Positions 8,651 through 16,614 of a DNA stretch of 31,053 nucleotides are shown here, in pieces. Location: the NCBI GenBank assembly GCA_021807655.1, contig JAKBCT010000007.1:1-31053 (forward strand), given 5' to 3'. Position 1 is the stretch's first letter. Every line of letters begins with the position of its first letter. Under the pieces are notes generated by a model that saw only the letters and a program-made list of their open reading frames with translations, did no database searches and was not told where the DNA came from. This stretch comes from Actinomycetes bacterium. GTDB taxonomy: Bacteria; Actinomycetota; Acidimicrobiia; Acidimicrobiales; RAAP-2. Position numbers and translations under genes: made by a program.

Positions 8651-9064
8651 GTGAATCGAACTCTGGTCATCGTCAAGCCCGACGCGGTCGAACGGGGACT
8701 GGTCGGCGAAATTGTCGGCCGTCTAGAGCGCAAGGGACTGCGATTCGTTGCGGCAACCTTTGGAACCCTGGACCGGTCCGTCGCGGCGCTCCATTACGCC
8801 GAACACGAGGGGCGGCCCTACTACGACGGGCTTCTGGACTTCATCACCCGCGGACCCGTCTTGGTGGCGGTCGTCGAGGGACCCACCGACGCGTGGCGGG
8901 TGGTTCGTTCGATGATGGGCGCGACGAATCCGCTCGACGCGGCGCCGGGAACCATTCGCGGCGACTTGGCTACCGTCATGGCGGAAAATCTCATCCACGG
9001 CTCGGACTCGGCCGAATCGGCTCGTCGTGAGATCGATATTTTCTTTCCCCACCTCGGTTCCTAA
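8651..9064 (+). CDS. ndk: Nucleoside diphosphate kinase
   Basis: Transfers the terminal phosphate between nucleoside triphosphates and diphosphates through a phospho-histidine. The 137 residues match the usual length. The N-terminal RTLVIVKPDAVERG is diagnostic, and the active His116 lies in NLIHGSDS. GRPYYDGLLDFITRGPV is the nucleotide-site region. The start is GTG 8651, 20 nt after folC, with a -10-like box but no ribosome site between. Confidence 0.97.
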   Translation: MNRTLVIVKPDAVERGLVGEIVGRLERKGLRFVAATFGTLDRSVAALHYAEHEGRPYYDGLLDFITRGPVLVAVVEGPTDAWRVVRSMMGATNPLDAAPGTIRGDLATVMAENLIHGSDSAESARREIDIFFPHLGS

Positions 9065-9095
9065 CCGTGGCTGGTCGACGCGGACCAACTTGCCC

Positions 9096-9101
9096 TAGCC
9101 T
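9096..9101 (+). promoter_or_regulatory. Putative -10 box of the mre operon
   Basis: TAGCCT in the 81-nt gap after ndk would give a leader of about 37 nt carrying the AAAGGG ribosome site at 9135-9140. No clear -35 box; TACGTT at 9102-9107 is an alternative. Confidence 0.35.
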
Positions 9102-9145
9102 TACGTTGTGTGAGGTGGCGCCTGCAACCTCGTTAAAGGGTTTCT

Positions 9146-10177
9146 ATGGTTGATAGTCGGTTCTCGTTGCTCGGTCGCGATATGGCAGTCGACTTGGGTA
9201 CCGCCAATACGCTGGTCTACGTTCGCGGCCGCGGCATCATCTTGAACGAGCCGTCGGTGGTAGCGGTCGACGTGAAGGATGGTAAGCCGCTGGCGGTGGG
9301 TGCCGAGGCGAAACGGATGATCGGGCGAACCCCGAGCAATATCCAGGCGATTCGACCGCTCAAGGATGGCGTCATCGCAGATTTCGAGATCTGCGAGAAG
9401 ATGCTCCGTTACTTCATCCACCGAGTACACCAACGGAGGTTTGCCAAGCCCCGCATGGTGATATGCGTCCCGTCGGGGATCACGGGGGTCGAGCAACGAG
9501 CGGTGATGGAGGCCGCGGAGTTCGCCGGCGCTCGCAAGGCGTACATCATTGAAGAGCCGATGGCCGCCGCGATTGGGGCCGGCCTGCCGATTCACGAGCC
9601 CAGCGGCAACATGGTCGTCGACATCGGGGGTGGCACGACCGAAGTGGCGGTCATCTCACTGGGCGGCATCGTGACGAGTCAATCAATCCGGGTCGGCGGC
9701 GATGAACTCGACGAAGCGTTGGTGGCGTTCGTCAAGAAGGAATTCCAGCTCGCCCTTGGCGAGCGCACCGCCGAGGAGATCAAGATTCAGCTCGGTTCGG
9801 CGTATCCACTCGAGCAAGAGTTGCGCGCGGAGATTCGCGGTCGCGATCTGGTGACGGGGCTGCCGAAGACCGTCGTCATCTCGACCGAGCAGATTCGTCA
9901 GGCGATGGAAGAGCCGGTACAAGCCATCGTGGACGCCGTCAAGGTGACACTCGATCGAACCCCGCCGGAATTGTCATCTGACCTGATGGAACAGGGTATC
10001 GTCTTGACCGGAGGTGGTGCGCTCCTCAACGGGATCGCCCAGCGACTGGAGGTTGAGACGAACATGCCAATCATCGTGGCGAACGACCCCCTGAACTGCG
10101 TGGCCCTCGGCAGCGGGATGTGCCTCGAAGAGCTCGAGACGTTCTCTCGCATGTTGAAGTCCAGCCCGTCTCGTTAA
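9146..10177 (+). CDS. mreB: Rod shape-determining protein MreB (actin homologue)
   Basis: Forms membrane-bound filaments that steer the elongation machinery. The 343 residues are normal. Nucleotide-binding motifs of the actin fold are DLGTANTLVYV (about 16-26), DIGGGTTEVA (about 158-167) and the adenosine motif TGGGALLNG near residue 290. The start is ATG 9146 with AAAGGG 5 nt upstream. It heads a compact mreB-mreC-mreD-PBP2 cluster with gaps of 3 nt or overlaps, so the four genes are probably one transcript. Presence of MreB predicts a rod or otherwise elongated cell and is not universal among actinobacteria, many of which grow from the poles without it. Confidence 0.98.
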   Translation: MVDSRFSLLGRDMAVDLGTANTLVYVRGRGIILNEPSVVAVDVKDGKPLAVGAEAKRMIGRTPSNIQAIRPLKDGVIADFEICEKMLRYFIHRVHQRRFAKPRMVICVPSGITGVEQRAVMEAAEFAGARKAYIIEEPMAAAIGAGLPIHEPSGNMVVDIGGGTTEVAVISLGGIVTSQSIRVGGDELDEALVAFVKKEFQLALGERTAEEIKIQLGSAYPLEQELRAEIRGRDLVTGLPKTVVISTEQIRQAMEEPVQAIVDAVKVTLDRTPPELSSDLMEQGIVLTGGGALLNGIAQRLEVETNMPIIVANDPLNCVALGSGMCLEELETFSRMLKSSPSR

Positions 10178-10180
10178 CGC

Positions 10181-10999
10181 GTGGTCAGCGACCGTTCTAG
10201 ACGGCGGGCGTGGACGCTCGGAGTGGGAACGCTCGTCGTGGTTACGGCGCTTTACCTTACGGTCGGCGTGGTGTCGGGACTGCGCAGCGTCGCCAACCTC
10301 GTGGTGGCGCCATTCAGCTGGACGATTGATGCCGTCGCGCGTCCCATCGGCCATCTCTTCGCCGGCGCCATCAACTACAGCGACGTGGTCGCGCAGAACG
10401 AGCGTCTGCGCTACGAGTTGGGCCGAGCTCAGCAGCGGGTCAACGAGTCCTGGGCGATGCAGCGCCAGTTGACACAGTTGACGACGGAACTTCACGTGCC
10501 CTTCGTCGGATCGCTGGCAACGGTGGCGGCACAGGTGGTCAGTTTTTCACCGACGAACTTTGTGGCGACCTTCGACATCTCCAAGGGCCGCGACAGCGGC
10601 GTACTCGACGGCATGCCGGTCGTCGCGAACGGTGGGCTCGTCGGCACGGTCATCTCAACGACGCCTCGCGGCGCGACGGTGCGAATGATCACCGACGTCT
10701 CGTCGTCGGTAGGGGTGACCTACGGCAACGGTCACCAATCGATGGTGATCGGTGGTGGTGGCGTCAACAACGCACTGTCGGCGACGGGCGTAGATCTCAC
10801 GTCGGCGCTACCGGTCGGCACCGTACTCGCCACCAATGGGCTAAGTGGTGGCCTCTATCCGCCCGGCCTTCCCGTCGCCCGCGTTGCGCACGTCGCGCTG
10901 ACGCCGGGTTCGACGACCTACAACGTGACGGTGGCTCCCACCGCCGACCTGCACCACCTGTTCTACGTGGACGTTGTTCTGTGGGAGCCATCTACGTGA
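10181..10999 (+). CDS. mreC: Rod shape-determining protein MreC
   Basis: Bitopic membrane protein linking MreB to PBP2 and RodA. The 272-residue product has an N-terminal membrane helix (about residues 11-30), a coiled coil (NERLRYELGRAQQRVNESW region, about 68-105) and the beta-rich periplasmic core with the typical GRDSGVLDGMPVVANGGLVG run. The GTG start lies 3 nt after the mreB stop, so translation is probably coupled. Its stop overlaps the start of mreD (GTGA at 10996-10999). Confidence 0.95.
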   Translation: MVSDRSRRRAWTLGVGTLVVVTALYLTVGVVSGLRSVANLVVAPFSWTIDAVARPIGHLFAGAINYSDVVAQNERLRYELGRAQQRVNESWAMQRQLTQLTTELHVPFVGSLATVAAQVVSFSPTNFVATFDISKGRDSGVLDGMPVVANGGLVGTVISTTPRGATVRMITDVSSSVGVTYGNGHQSMVIGGGGVNNALSATGVDLTSALPVGTVLATNGLSGGLYPPGLPVARVAHVALTPGSTTYNVTVAPTADLHHLFYVDVVLWEPST

Positions 11000-11505
11000 C
11001 GCGAGCGATTGTTCCAGTCGCGTTCGTCACGTTGGCCATCGTCGGTATCCAACTCGCCGTGCTCTCCGCGCTGCGGGTCGATGGCGTCGTCGTGATGCTC
11101 GTGTGGCTCTGGCCGTTCGTCGTCGGGTTGACCGGCTTAACTGGTCTCGCGATCTGGAGCGCGGTGTTGTCGGGTCTGTTCTTTGACACCCACAGTGCGG
11201 CGCCGTTCGGTCTGACCATCGTGGTCGCCGTGGCGCTGGCGTACGTCGCGTCTCGCCTCGGTCGCGAGGGCGTCGGTGACCTCGAGTCCGCGGCGTGGTG
11301 GGTGACGCCGGTGCTGGCCGCTCTGGCGGGACTATTGGCGCCAGCGTGTTACGTGATGTTGGGCTACGTCGAGCTCAACTTCGGACTATGGCGCGGCAGC
11401 GTGCTCGCGAGCATGGAGGTGAACGCGGTTGCCTTCTTCATCCTCGCACGCCCGAGCGCGCGCTTGGCTCGTCGACTGGCGCGCACCGAGGGGCGGCGAC
11501 GGTGA
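10996..11505 (+). CDS. mreD: Rod shape-determining protein MreD
   Basis: Polytopic inner-membrane partner of MreC in the elongation complex. The 169 residues are dominated by about five hydrophobic helices, for example IVPVAFVTLAIVGIQLAVL and PVLAALAGLLAPACYVML, and a basic tail (ARPSARLARRLARTEGRRR) ends it. An upstream in-frame GTG at 10981 exists. I prefer GTG 10996 because it makes a 4-nt GTGA overlap with the mreC stop and has GGGAG 8 nt ahead. Sequence conservation in MreD is low, so the call rests on topology and operon position. Confidence 0.9.
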   Translation: MTRAIVPVAFVTLAIVGIQLAVLSALRVDGVVVMLVWLWPFVVGLTGLTGLAIWSAVLSGLFFDTHSAAPFGLTIVVAVALAYVASRLGREGVGDLESAAWWVTPVLAALAGLLAPACYVMLGYVELNFGLWRGSVLASMEVNAVAFFILARPSARLARRLARTEGRRR

Positions 11506-13706
11506 AGCGGTCGTGGCGCGAGCGACCGACCGGATCGCTGTTTTCACGTCTCTGGCGACCGTGGGAGACGCTGAATCCGCTGCGGCGACGCGGTCGCTCG
11601 ATCAACGTGCGCCGGACCGTTGGCATCCGAGACCTGGTGGCGTCGCCCGACGAAATCGAGGTCCGTCCCGAGCGTCGCTGGCGAATCATCGGTGGGTTCT
11701 TCGTGCTGCTGCTGCTGCTCTTGATCTACCGGCTCTTCACGTTACAGATTCTCGATTATCGCACCGCCGTCGCCACGGTCGACGCGAACTCCCTGCGAGT
11801 GAGCACGATTCCGGCGGCGCGCGGCCTCATCGTTGATCGATACGGTCGACCACTGGTGACCAACGCGATGACCACCGAAATTCAACTGTCGCGCGCGGAG
11901 GCCACGCTGGATCCGGCGATCAAGGGAACGTTGTCGGTGCTGACCGGCGTGAGCATCTCTTCGATCAACGCCGCGCTCAACAACGTGCAGTACAACCCGT
12001 ACCAACCAGCGCCGATCATGATGAACGCGCCGAGCGACGTGGTGCAGTTCATCAAGCTCCACCCCAGCGAGTTTCCGGGCGTCACGATATTGAGCGTCGC
12101 TCGGCGTTCGTACCCCAACGGTGGCACGGTCGGGTCCCAGGTCTTGGGCTACGTGGGGCCGATCACCGGGGCGGAGATCGCCGCCCACCCGAACCAGGGT
12201 TATCAAACGGACTCCCAGATCGGTAAGACGGGCATCGAGGCCTTCTACGAGCAGTACCTGCGGGGTCACGACGGTACCCAAACGCTCGAGGTCAACGCCT
12301 TCGGCAACATTCTCGGCGTGGCGAAGACGACGCCTCCCACGAGCGGCGACACCGTCGTCTTGAATATCGACGAGGGTCTCCAGCGAGCCCTCGACGGCTA
12401 CCTGGCCCAGCAGGTGCTCACCGATCGCAAGACCTTCGACCCGGTGTCGCACCGCTACCCGCAGGCGGTCAACGGTGCCGCCGTCGTCTTGGATCCCAAC
12501 ACGGGCGACGTGCTGGCGATGTCGAGTTTCCCGTCCTACAACCTCAACTCCTTCGTCAACGGGCTGTCGCAGAAGACCTTCAACAGCCTGATGAAGGTTG
12601 GCGCGTTCAACAACTACGCCATCCAGGGTCTCTACACGCCCGGTAGCACCTTCAAACTGGTCACCGCGACCGCGATGATGCAGACGGGCATCTTTTCTCC
12701 CAACACCCTGGTGAACGACACCGGTGTCTACGTCGTGCCGGGGTGTCTGCAGGGCGGGCACGGCTGCGTCTTTCATGACGCCGAGACCTACGGCAACGGA
12801 CTGGTCAACTTGCCATTGGCGATCACGGTCTCGTCGGACTACTACTTCTACAACCTCGGCTACCTGTTCTGGATCCACCAGAACCAGTACGGTCAGACCG
12901 CCATTCAGAACGTCGGGCACCAATACGGCCTCGACCAATACACCAACGTTGACTTGCCCAATGAGGTCGTTGGCCGCATCGACTCACCCGCAGTGCGCAA
13001 GCAGCTGCACGCGCTGGCGCCCAAGGCGTTTCCAACTGTCGCGTGGTACACCGGGGACAACATCGAGATGGCCTTCGGCCAGGGTGCGACGGCGATCACG
13101 CCACTGGCACTCGCCGACGCGTACGCCACCTTCGCCAACGGCGGAACGCGCTACGCACCCGAAGTGGCCGCCGCCATCGTGAACCCCTCGGGCAAGCTCA
13201 TCGAGCGCTATCAGCCACGGGTGTTGGGCCACGTCTACCTACCGCCGTCGGTGCGCGGGCCGATTCTGCAGGGGTTCTACGGCGCGATCAACAATCCGCG
13301 GGGGACCGCGTACTACCCGTTCCACAAGATCGCGAACTTCTCACTGAGTCAGTACCCGCTCGGTGGCAAGACGGGAACGGCGTCGAACGCTCCCGGTATG
13401 GAACCGAACTCACTGTTCGTCGGCTTTGGGCCGATCAATCACCCCAAGTACGTGGTGGTCTGCGTCATCGGCGAGGGTGGGTACGGCGCGAACGCCGCGG
13501 CACCGGTGGTGGCCGAGGCGTTCAACTACCTCGTCGCGCACCCCATTCGCCCGCTTTCACTGAAGCCGAAGCTGACGTTGCCAACGACGACGACCTCGAC
13601 CACGACGACCGTGGCCCACGCGGGGTCCACGACGACCTCGACCACGTCGACCGTGGCCCACGCGGGGTCCACGACGACCAGTCCGTCGGTGACCAAGGCC
13701 GGATAG
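11502..13706 (+). CDS. mrdA: Penicillin-binding protein 2 (elongation transpeptidase)
   Basis: D,D-transpeptidase that cross-links new peptidoglycan during elongation, anchored in the membrane. From GTG 11502 the product has 734 residues. It starts with a basic cytoplasmic stretch, then one membrane helix (about 60-80), then the dimerisation domain starting at ARGLIVDRYGRPL. The transpeptidase domain has STFK (Ser382-Lys385), SSD (444-446, the SxD form usual in PBP2) and KTG (623-625). The tail is a Thr/Ser-rich linker with two 14-residue repeats containing TVAHAGSTTT. The frame is open upstream inside mreD. I chose GTG 11502 because it overlaps the mreD stop (GTGA) and has GAGGGGCGG ahead. 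No rodA follows, so its glycosyltransferase partner must be encoded elsewhere. Confidence 0.96.
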   Translation: MKRSWRERPTGSLFSRLWRPWETLNPLRRRGRSINVRRTVGIRDLVASPDEIEVRPERRWRIIGGFFVLLLLLLIYRLFTLQILDYRTAVATVDANSLRVSTIPAARGLIVDRYGRPLVTNAMTTEIQLSRAEATLDPAIKGTLSVLTGVSISSINAALNNVQYNPYQPAPIMMNAPSDVVQFIKLHPSEFPGVTILSVARRSYPNGGTVGSQVLGYVGPITGAEIAAHPNQGYQTDSQIGKTGIEAFYEQYLRGHDGTQTLEVNAFGNILGVAKTTPPTSGDTVVLNIDEGLQRALDGYLAQQVLTDRKTFDPVSHRYPQAVNGAAVVLDPNTGDVLAMSSFPSYNLNSFVNGLSQKTFNSLMKVGAFNNYAIQGLYTPGSTFKLVTATAMMQTGIFSPNTLVNDTGVYVVPGCLQGGHGCVFHDAETYGNGLVNLPLAITVSSDYYFYNLGYLFWIHQNQYGQTAIQNVGHQYGLDQYTNVDLPNEVVGRIDSPAVRKQLHALAPKAFPTVAWYTGDNIEMAFGQGATAITPLALADAYATFANGGTRYAPEVAAAIVNPSGKLIERYQPRVLGHVYLPPSVRGPILQGFYGAINNPRGTAYYPFHKIANFSLSQYPLGGKTGTASNAPGMEPNSLFVGFGPINHPKYVVVCVIGEGGYGANAAAPVVAEAFNYLVAHPIRPLSLKPKLTLPTTTTSTTTTVAHAGSTTTSTTSTVAHAGSTTTSPSVTKAG
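13596..13679 (+). repeat. 42-bp tandem duplication in the PBP2 tail
   Basis: Bases 13596-13637 and 13638-13679 are two copies of a 42-bp unit differing at one base; 32 bp at the end of each are identical. In frame they encode two 14-residue Thr/Ser-rich repeats at the PBP2 C terminus. The exact 14-codon period keeps the frame, so copy number could vary without breaking the gene. Confidence 0.9.
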
Positions 13707-13728
13707 CGGCTCGCGCCACCCCAAGGTG

Positions 13729-13734
13729 TAGCCT
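13729..13734 (+). promoter_or_regulatory. Putative rng promoter -10 box
   Basis: TAGCCT 22 nt after the PBP2 stop would start transcription near 13741. That is 6 nt after the box, at a GTG, and about 262 nt before the rng start codon. It defines a long rng leader. Confidence 0.42.
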
Positions 13735-13740
13735 GGTCCC

Positions 13741-14002
13741 GTGGGGCGTAGCTGTGCAGGGTGCACGGTACGCGTGAAAACGCAGTGCTCGCGACGAAAC
13801 GAGTTGTCGCGAGCGAGTTTCGAGGACGACGTGATCCAATCCAGTTCGATGGTGTTGGTTGGCTTTCCAGTTCTCGCGTTCGTGACGATCGGTATCGTCG
13901 CGTGTTCCCTCAGCCCCGATGCCGCCGCGGCTACCCCGCGCGGATCCCGACGTCCTGATCGCTGGCGCGATCGGGCCCATCAGAACGCAAGGAGTGTCCG
14001 TC
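13741..14002 (+). promoter_or_regulatory. Hairpin-rich leader of rng (possible autoregulatory 5' UTR)
   Basis: Between the putative start site and the rng GTG lie four hairpins: 13754-13766 (5-bp stem), 13787-13814 (perfect 9-bp stem GCTCGCGAC/GTCGCGAGC), 13884-13899 (6-bp) and 13957-13972 (6-bp). In E. coli, the rne leader uses hairpins for feedback control by RNase E. A similar role here is inference from position and folding only. A frame opening with GTG at 13741 also crosses this region (see findings). Confidence 0.4.
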
Positions 14003-15625
14003 GTGAGCGACGAGAACAGCAAATCCGCAACTTCCCCAACCGGTCCCCGAATTGGTGACGTTCGTCCAGCACCGCAAATAGGCGATACGCGTCCGGGGTC
14101 GCCAACCAATGCAGCGGGTGCCCCGACCGTTGGCGCTGGTGGTACCGGTGGTTCCGGCGGTTCACCTAGTGGCGCTCGTCGTCGGCGAGGTGGCCGCGGT
14201 CGCGGCGGACAAGGGGGACAGGGTTCGACCAACGGCCGGGCCAATGGCGCGCGATCCGCTGACGCCCCCGTCGAAGCGTCGGCGCCCGAGGCCAGCGAGT
14301 CAAGCGCGGGTCGGGTTCGTGGGCGACGCCGGCGCGGCGGCGAGCGACACGCGCGAGCGCAGGGTCGATACCTCATGTGCGTCCACACGACCGCCGAGGC
14401 GACCCATATCGCGACGCTCGAGGGCCGATCGATGGTCGAGTACACGGTGGCCAAGTCGGCCGACGAGACCAACCAGATCGATGGCAACATCTACGTGGGA
14501 CGGATCCAGAACGTGCTACCCGGTATGGAGCTCGCTTTTGTCGATATTGGCATCCCGAAAAATGCCGTGCTCTACCGTGGTGACGTCACCTTCGACGATG
14601 ACGACGTCGAAGGGGCCGCCTCGAACAACAAACGAATTGAGGAGATGATTCGGGCCGGCCAGACGATCGTCTGTCAGGTCACCAAGAACGCCATCGGCGC
14701 CAAGGGCGCCCGCCTGACCCAGGAGGTCTCCCTGCCCGGACGCTTCGCCGTTCTGGTGCCGAACTCGTCCACCGTCGGCATCTCGAAACGCCTGGCCGAC
14801 GGGGAACGTCGTCGACTTCGCAAGATCATTGACGACGTCAAGCCCGAAGGCCACGGCGTCATCATCCGCACGGCCGCCGAGGGGGTCTCGGCCGACGACT
14901 TGGCTCGCGACGTGACGTCGCTGGCCGAGAAGTGGGCCGCCATCGAAGCCGAGGTCGCCAAGTCGAATCAGCCGCGCCTGATCTATCGGGATCTGGATCT
15001 CGCGGTTCGCGTGCTGCGCGAGGAACTCAATGACGATTACCGGGGCGTGCTCATCGACGATCGTGACCTGTTCGAAAAGGTGCGCGAGTACGTCCTCGCG
15101 GTCAATCCTGAACTGGCCGACCGAATCGAGTACTACGACCGAGCCAGCGAGGACCTACCGCTCTTCGAGCGCTACTTTGTCCACGAACAACTGCATCGAG
15201 CGCTCGATCGTAAGGTGTTCCTGCCGTCGGGCGGTTCGCTGATCATCGAGCGTACCGAGGCCCTCACGGTGGTCGACGTCAACACCGGCAAGAACGTGGG
15301 CAAGACGAACCTCGAAGAAACGGTCTTTCGCAACAACCTCGAAGCGGCCGAAGAGGTGGCGCGTCAGCTGCGTCTTCGTGACATCGGCGGGATCATCGTG
15401 ATCGACTTCATCGATATGGAGTCCAAGGGGAACCGCGACGCCGTGGCGTCGGCGCTTCGTCAGGCGCTGTCGCGCGACAAGACCCGTACCCAGGTATTCG
15501 ACATCTCCGAGCTCGGTCTGGTCGAAATGACCCGTAAGCGCGTCAACGAGGGTCTGCTGGAGTCGGTGTCGACGGTGTGCACGGTGTGCGACGGGCGCGG
15601 GTTCGTGCTGTCGACGGGGCTGTAG
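14003..15625 (+). CDS. rng: Ribonuclease E/G family endoribonuclease
   Basis: Single-strand endoribonuclease for rRNA/tRNA maturation and mRNA decay. From GTG 14003 the protein has 540 residues. The first 115 or so are low-complexity, Gly/Arg/Ser-rich (GARRRRGGRGRGG and RVRGRRRRGG), probably disordered and RNA-binding. A split S1 domain follows (GNIYVGRIQNVLPGMELAFVDIG), then the catalytic core with metal ligands Asp425 (VDVNTG) and Asp468 (IDFIDM), 43 residues apart as in E. coli RNase E. The protein ends with the Zn-link-like TVCTVCDGRG and a short tail, without a degradosome scaffold. The start is fixed by AAGGAG 8 nt upstream; the frame is open further upstream to an ATG at 13919. It is called rng because of the short C terminus, but rne would be equally defensible. 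Confidence 0.94.
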   Translation: MSDENSKSATSPTGPRIGDVRPAPQIGDTRPGSPTNAAGAPTVGAGGTGGSGGSPSGARRRRGGRGRGGQGGQGSTNGRANGARSADAPVEASAPEASESSAGRVRGRRRRGGERHARAQGRYLMCVHTTAEATHIATLEGRSMVEYTVAKSADETNQIDGNIYVGRIQNVLPGMELAFVDIGIPKNAVLYRGDVTFDDDDVEGAASNNKRIEEMIRAGQTIVCQVTKNAIGAKGARLTQEVSLPGRFAVLVPNSSTVGISKRLADGERRRLRKIIDDVKPEGHGVIIRTAAEGVSADDLARDVTSLAEKWAAIEAEVAKSNQPRLIYRDLDLAVRVLREELNDDYRGVLIDDRDLFEKVREYVLAVNPELADRIEYYDRASEDLPLFERYFVHEQLHRALDRKVFLPSGGSLIIERTEALTVVDVNTGKNVGKTNLEETVFRNNLEAAEEVARQLRLRDIGGIIVIDFIDMESKGNRDAVASALRQALSRDKTRTQVFDISELGLVEMTRKRVNEGLLESVSTVCTVCDGRGFVLSTGL

Positions 15626-15651
15626 CCGCCGTCGCGGCGGCCGCCATCGGC

Positions 15652-15657
15652 TAGTAT
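15652..15657 (+). promoter_or_regulatory. Putative near-leaderless -10 box of rplU
   Basis: TAGTAT is followed by 9 nt and the rplU ATG at 15667. Just upstream, GCCGCC-GTCGC-GGCGGC (15625-15641) can fold into a hairpin overlapping the rng stop, which may mark the rng end. Confidence 0.5.
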
Positions 15658-15666
15658 GGAGTCCCT

Positions 15667-15978
15667 ATGTACGCCGTCATCCGAGTAGGAACCTCCCAAG
15701 AACGAGTCACCGAGGGACAGGTGGTGCGCGTTGACCTGCGCCCCGAGTCGGTGGGCACCGAAGTCGAGTTCGAAGCCGTCATGTTGGTCAACGGCGACGA
15801 AGTCGTGGCCGGTCCGGCGCTGCGCGGCACGACGGTCACCGGACGGATCATCGGCGACGAGAAGGGCCCCAAGATCAGGGCCCTCACGTACAAGGCGAAG
15901 GCCAACCAGCGCAAGCGGTGGGGCCACCGGCAAAAGTACTCAACGGTTGAGATTACGTCAATCGCGACAAAGAAGTAA
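15667..15978 (+). CDS. rplU: 50S ribosomal protein L21
   Basis: Large-subunit protein that binds 23S rRNA. The 103 residues start with [18 protein letters not shown], the standard L21 opening, and end with the conserved [17 protein letters not shown] segment. The ATG lies 9 nt downstream of a TAGTAT box. rpmA starts 8 nt after the stop, the usual pair. Confidence 0.98.
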   Translation: MYAVIRVGTSQERVTEGQVVRVDLRPESVGTEVEFEAVMLVNGDEVVAGPALRGTTVTGRIIGDEKGPKIRALTYKAKANQRKRWGHRQKYSTVEITSIATKK

Positions 15979-15986
15979 GGAGCGAC

Positions 15987-16241
15987 ATGTCCAAGACCAA
16001 AGGTGGCGGTTCCACGAGGAACGGTCGCGACTCCAACGCCCAACGTCTCGGTGTCAAAGCCTTCGACGGCACGGCGGTGACCCCCGGCAGCATCATCATG
16101 CGCCAGCGGGGCACGCAGTTCCACCCGGGTCGAAACGTCGGCATCGGCAAGGACGACACGCTGTTCGCGAAGGCCGAAGGGACCGTGAAGTTCGGATTCC
16201 GCGCCGGACGCAAGTTGGTCGACGTGCGCACCGACCAGTAG
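15987..16241 (+). CDS. rpmA: 50S ribosomal protein L27
   Basis: Large-subunit protein whose N terminus reaches the peptidyl-transferase centre. The 84-residue protein begins [20 protein letters not shown], with no cleavable N-terminal extension of the Firmicutes type. [19 protein letters not shown] and [12 protein letters not shown] are family signatures. The ATG has AAGGAG at 15977-15982, overlapping the end of rplU. The gene is closed by a strong palindromic terminator. Confidence 0.98.
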   Translation: MSKTKGGGSTRNGRDSNAQRLGVKAFDGTAVTPGSIIMRQRGTQFHPGRNVGIGKDDTLFAKAEGTVKFGFRAGRKLVDVRTDQ

Positions 16242-16245
16242 CACG

Positions 16246-16303
16246 TGGCACGAACGAAAAACACCCCCGGGCGATCGCCCGGGGGTGTTTTTCGTTCGTG
16301 CCA
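16246..16303. terminator. Bidirectional terminator: 58-bp perfect palindrome
   Basis: The two 29-bp halves are exact reverse complements with no loop mismatch. The centre is CGGGCGATCGCCCG, flanked by CACCCCC/GGGGGTG, then AAAAA on the left and TTTTT on the right. It sits 5 nt after the rpmA stop and 6 nt before the stop of the convergent HU gene. It therefore offers a GC stem followed by a U run in both directions. Confidence 0.93.
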
Positions 16304-16308
16304 GTCCC

Positions 16309-16584
16309 CTAACCTTTGACGGCCTTCTTGAAGGTCGAGCCGATCGAGACCTTCGGCGCCTTGGAGGCGCTGACCTGGATGGCCTCGCCGGTCTGGGGGT
16401 TGCGGGCCGTACGCGCCTTGCGCTGGACTCGCTCAAAGGAGACGAAGCCCGACAGGACGATCTTCTCGCCCTTCGACACGTTCTTCACGACGACGTCCTC
16501 AAAGGCCTTCAGCACCTCGGCTACCGTGTTCTTGGCTGCGCCACTCTCGGCAGCAATTGCATCTACCAACTCGGCCTTGTTCAC
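16309..16584 (-). CDS. hup: HU family DNA-binding protein
   Basis: Small histone-like protein that bends and compacts DNA. The 91 residues show the complete HU fold: MNKAELVDAIAAESG helix pair, GEKIVLSGFVSFERVQRKART core and the beta-arm with RNPQTGEAI. It has no Lys/Ala-rich C-terminal tail, unlike HupB of mycobacteria and Streptomyces HupS. The start is GTG 16584 with AAGGAG 8 nt upstream. The gene faces rpmA and shares its palindromic terminator. Its upstream region is AT-rich with an inverted repeat (16645-16682). Confidence 0.97.
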   Translation of the reverse strand: MNKAELVDAIAAESGAAKNTVAEVLKAFEDVVVKNVSKGEKIVLSGFVSFERVQRKARTARNPQTGEAIQVSASKAPKVSIGSTFKKAVKG

Positions 16585-16614
16585 CGGTCGACTCCTTACT
16601 CTTCACTAAATCGG

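Noticed and set aside
11295..11501. Upstream extension of the PBP2 frame inside mreD
   Set aside because: The extension lies wholly inside mreD in another frame and adds no PBP2-like sequence; GTG 11502 overlaps the mreD stop and has a ribosome site.
11742..12938. Open frame of 398 codons opposite PBP2
   Set aside because: It is composition-driven antisense of a gene with all PBP2 catalytic motifs; the product is Val/Arg/Asp-rich low complexity without a domain.
13919..14002. Rng start at ATG 13919
   Set aside because: No ribosome site precedes it, the added residues are not family-like, and GTG 14003 has AAGGAG at a good distance.
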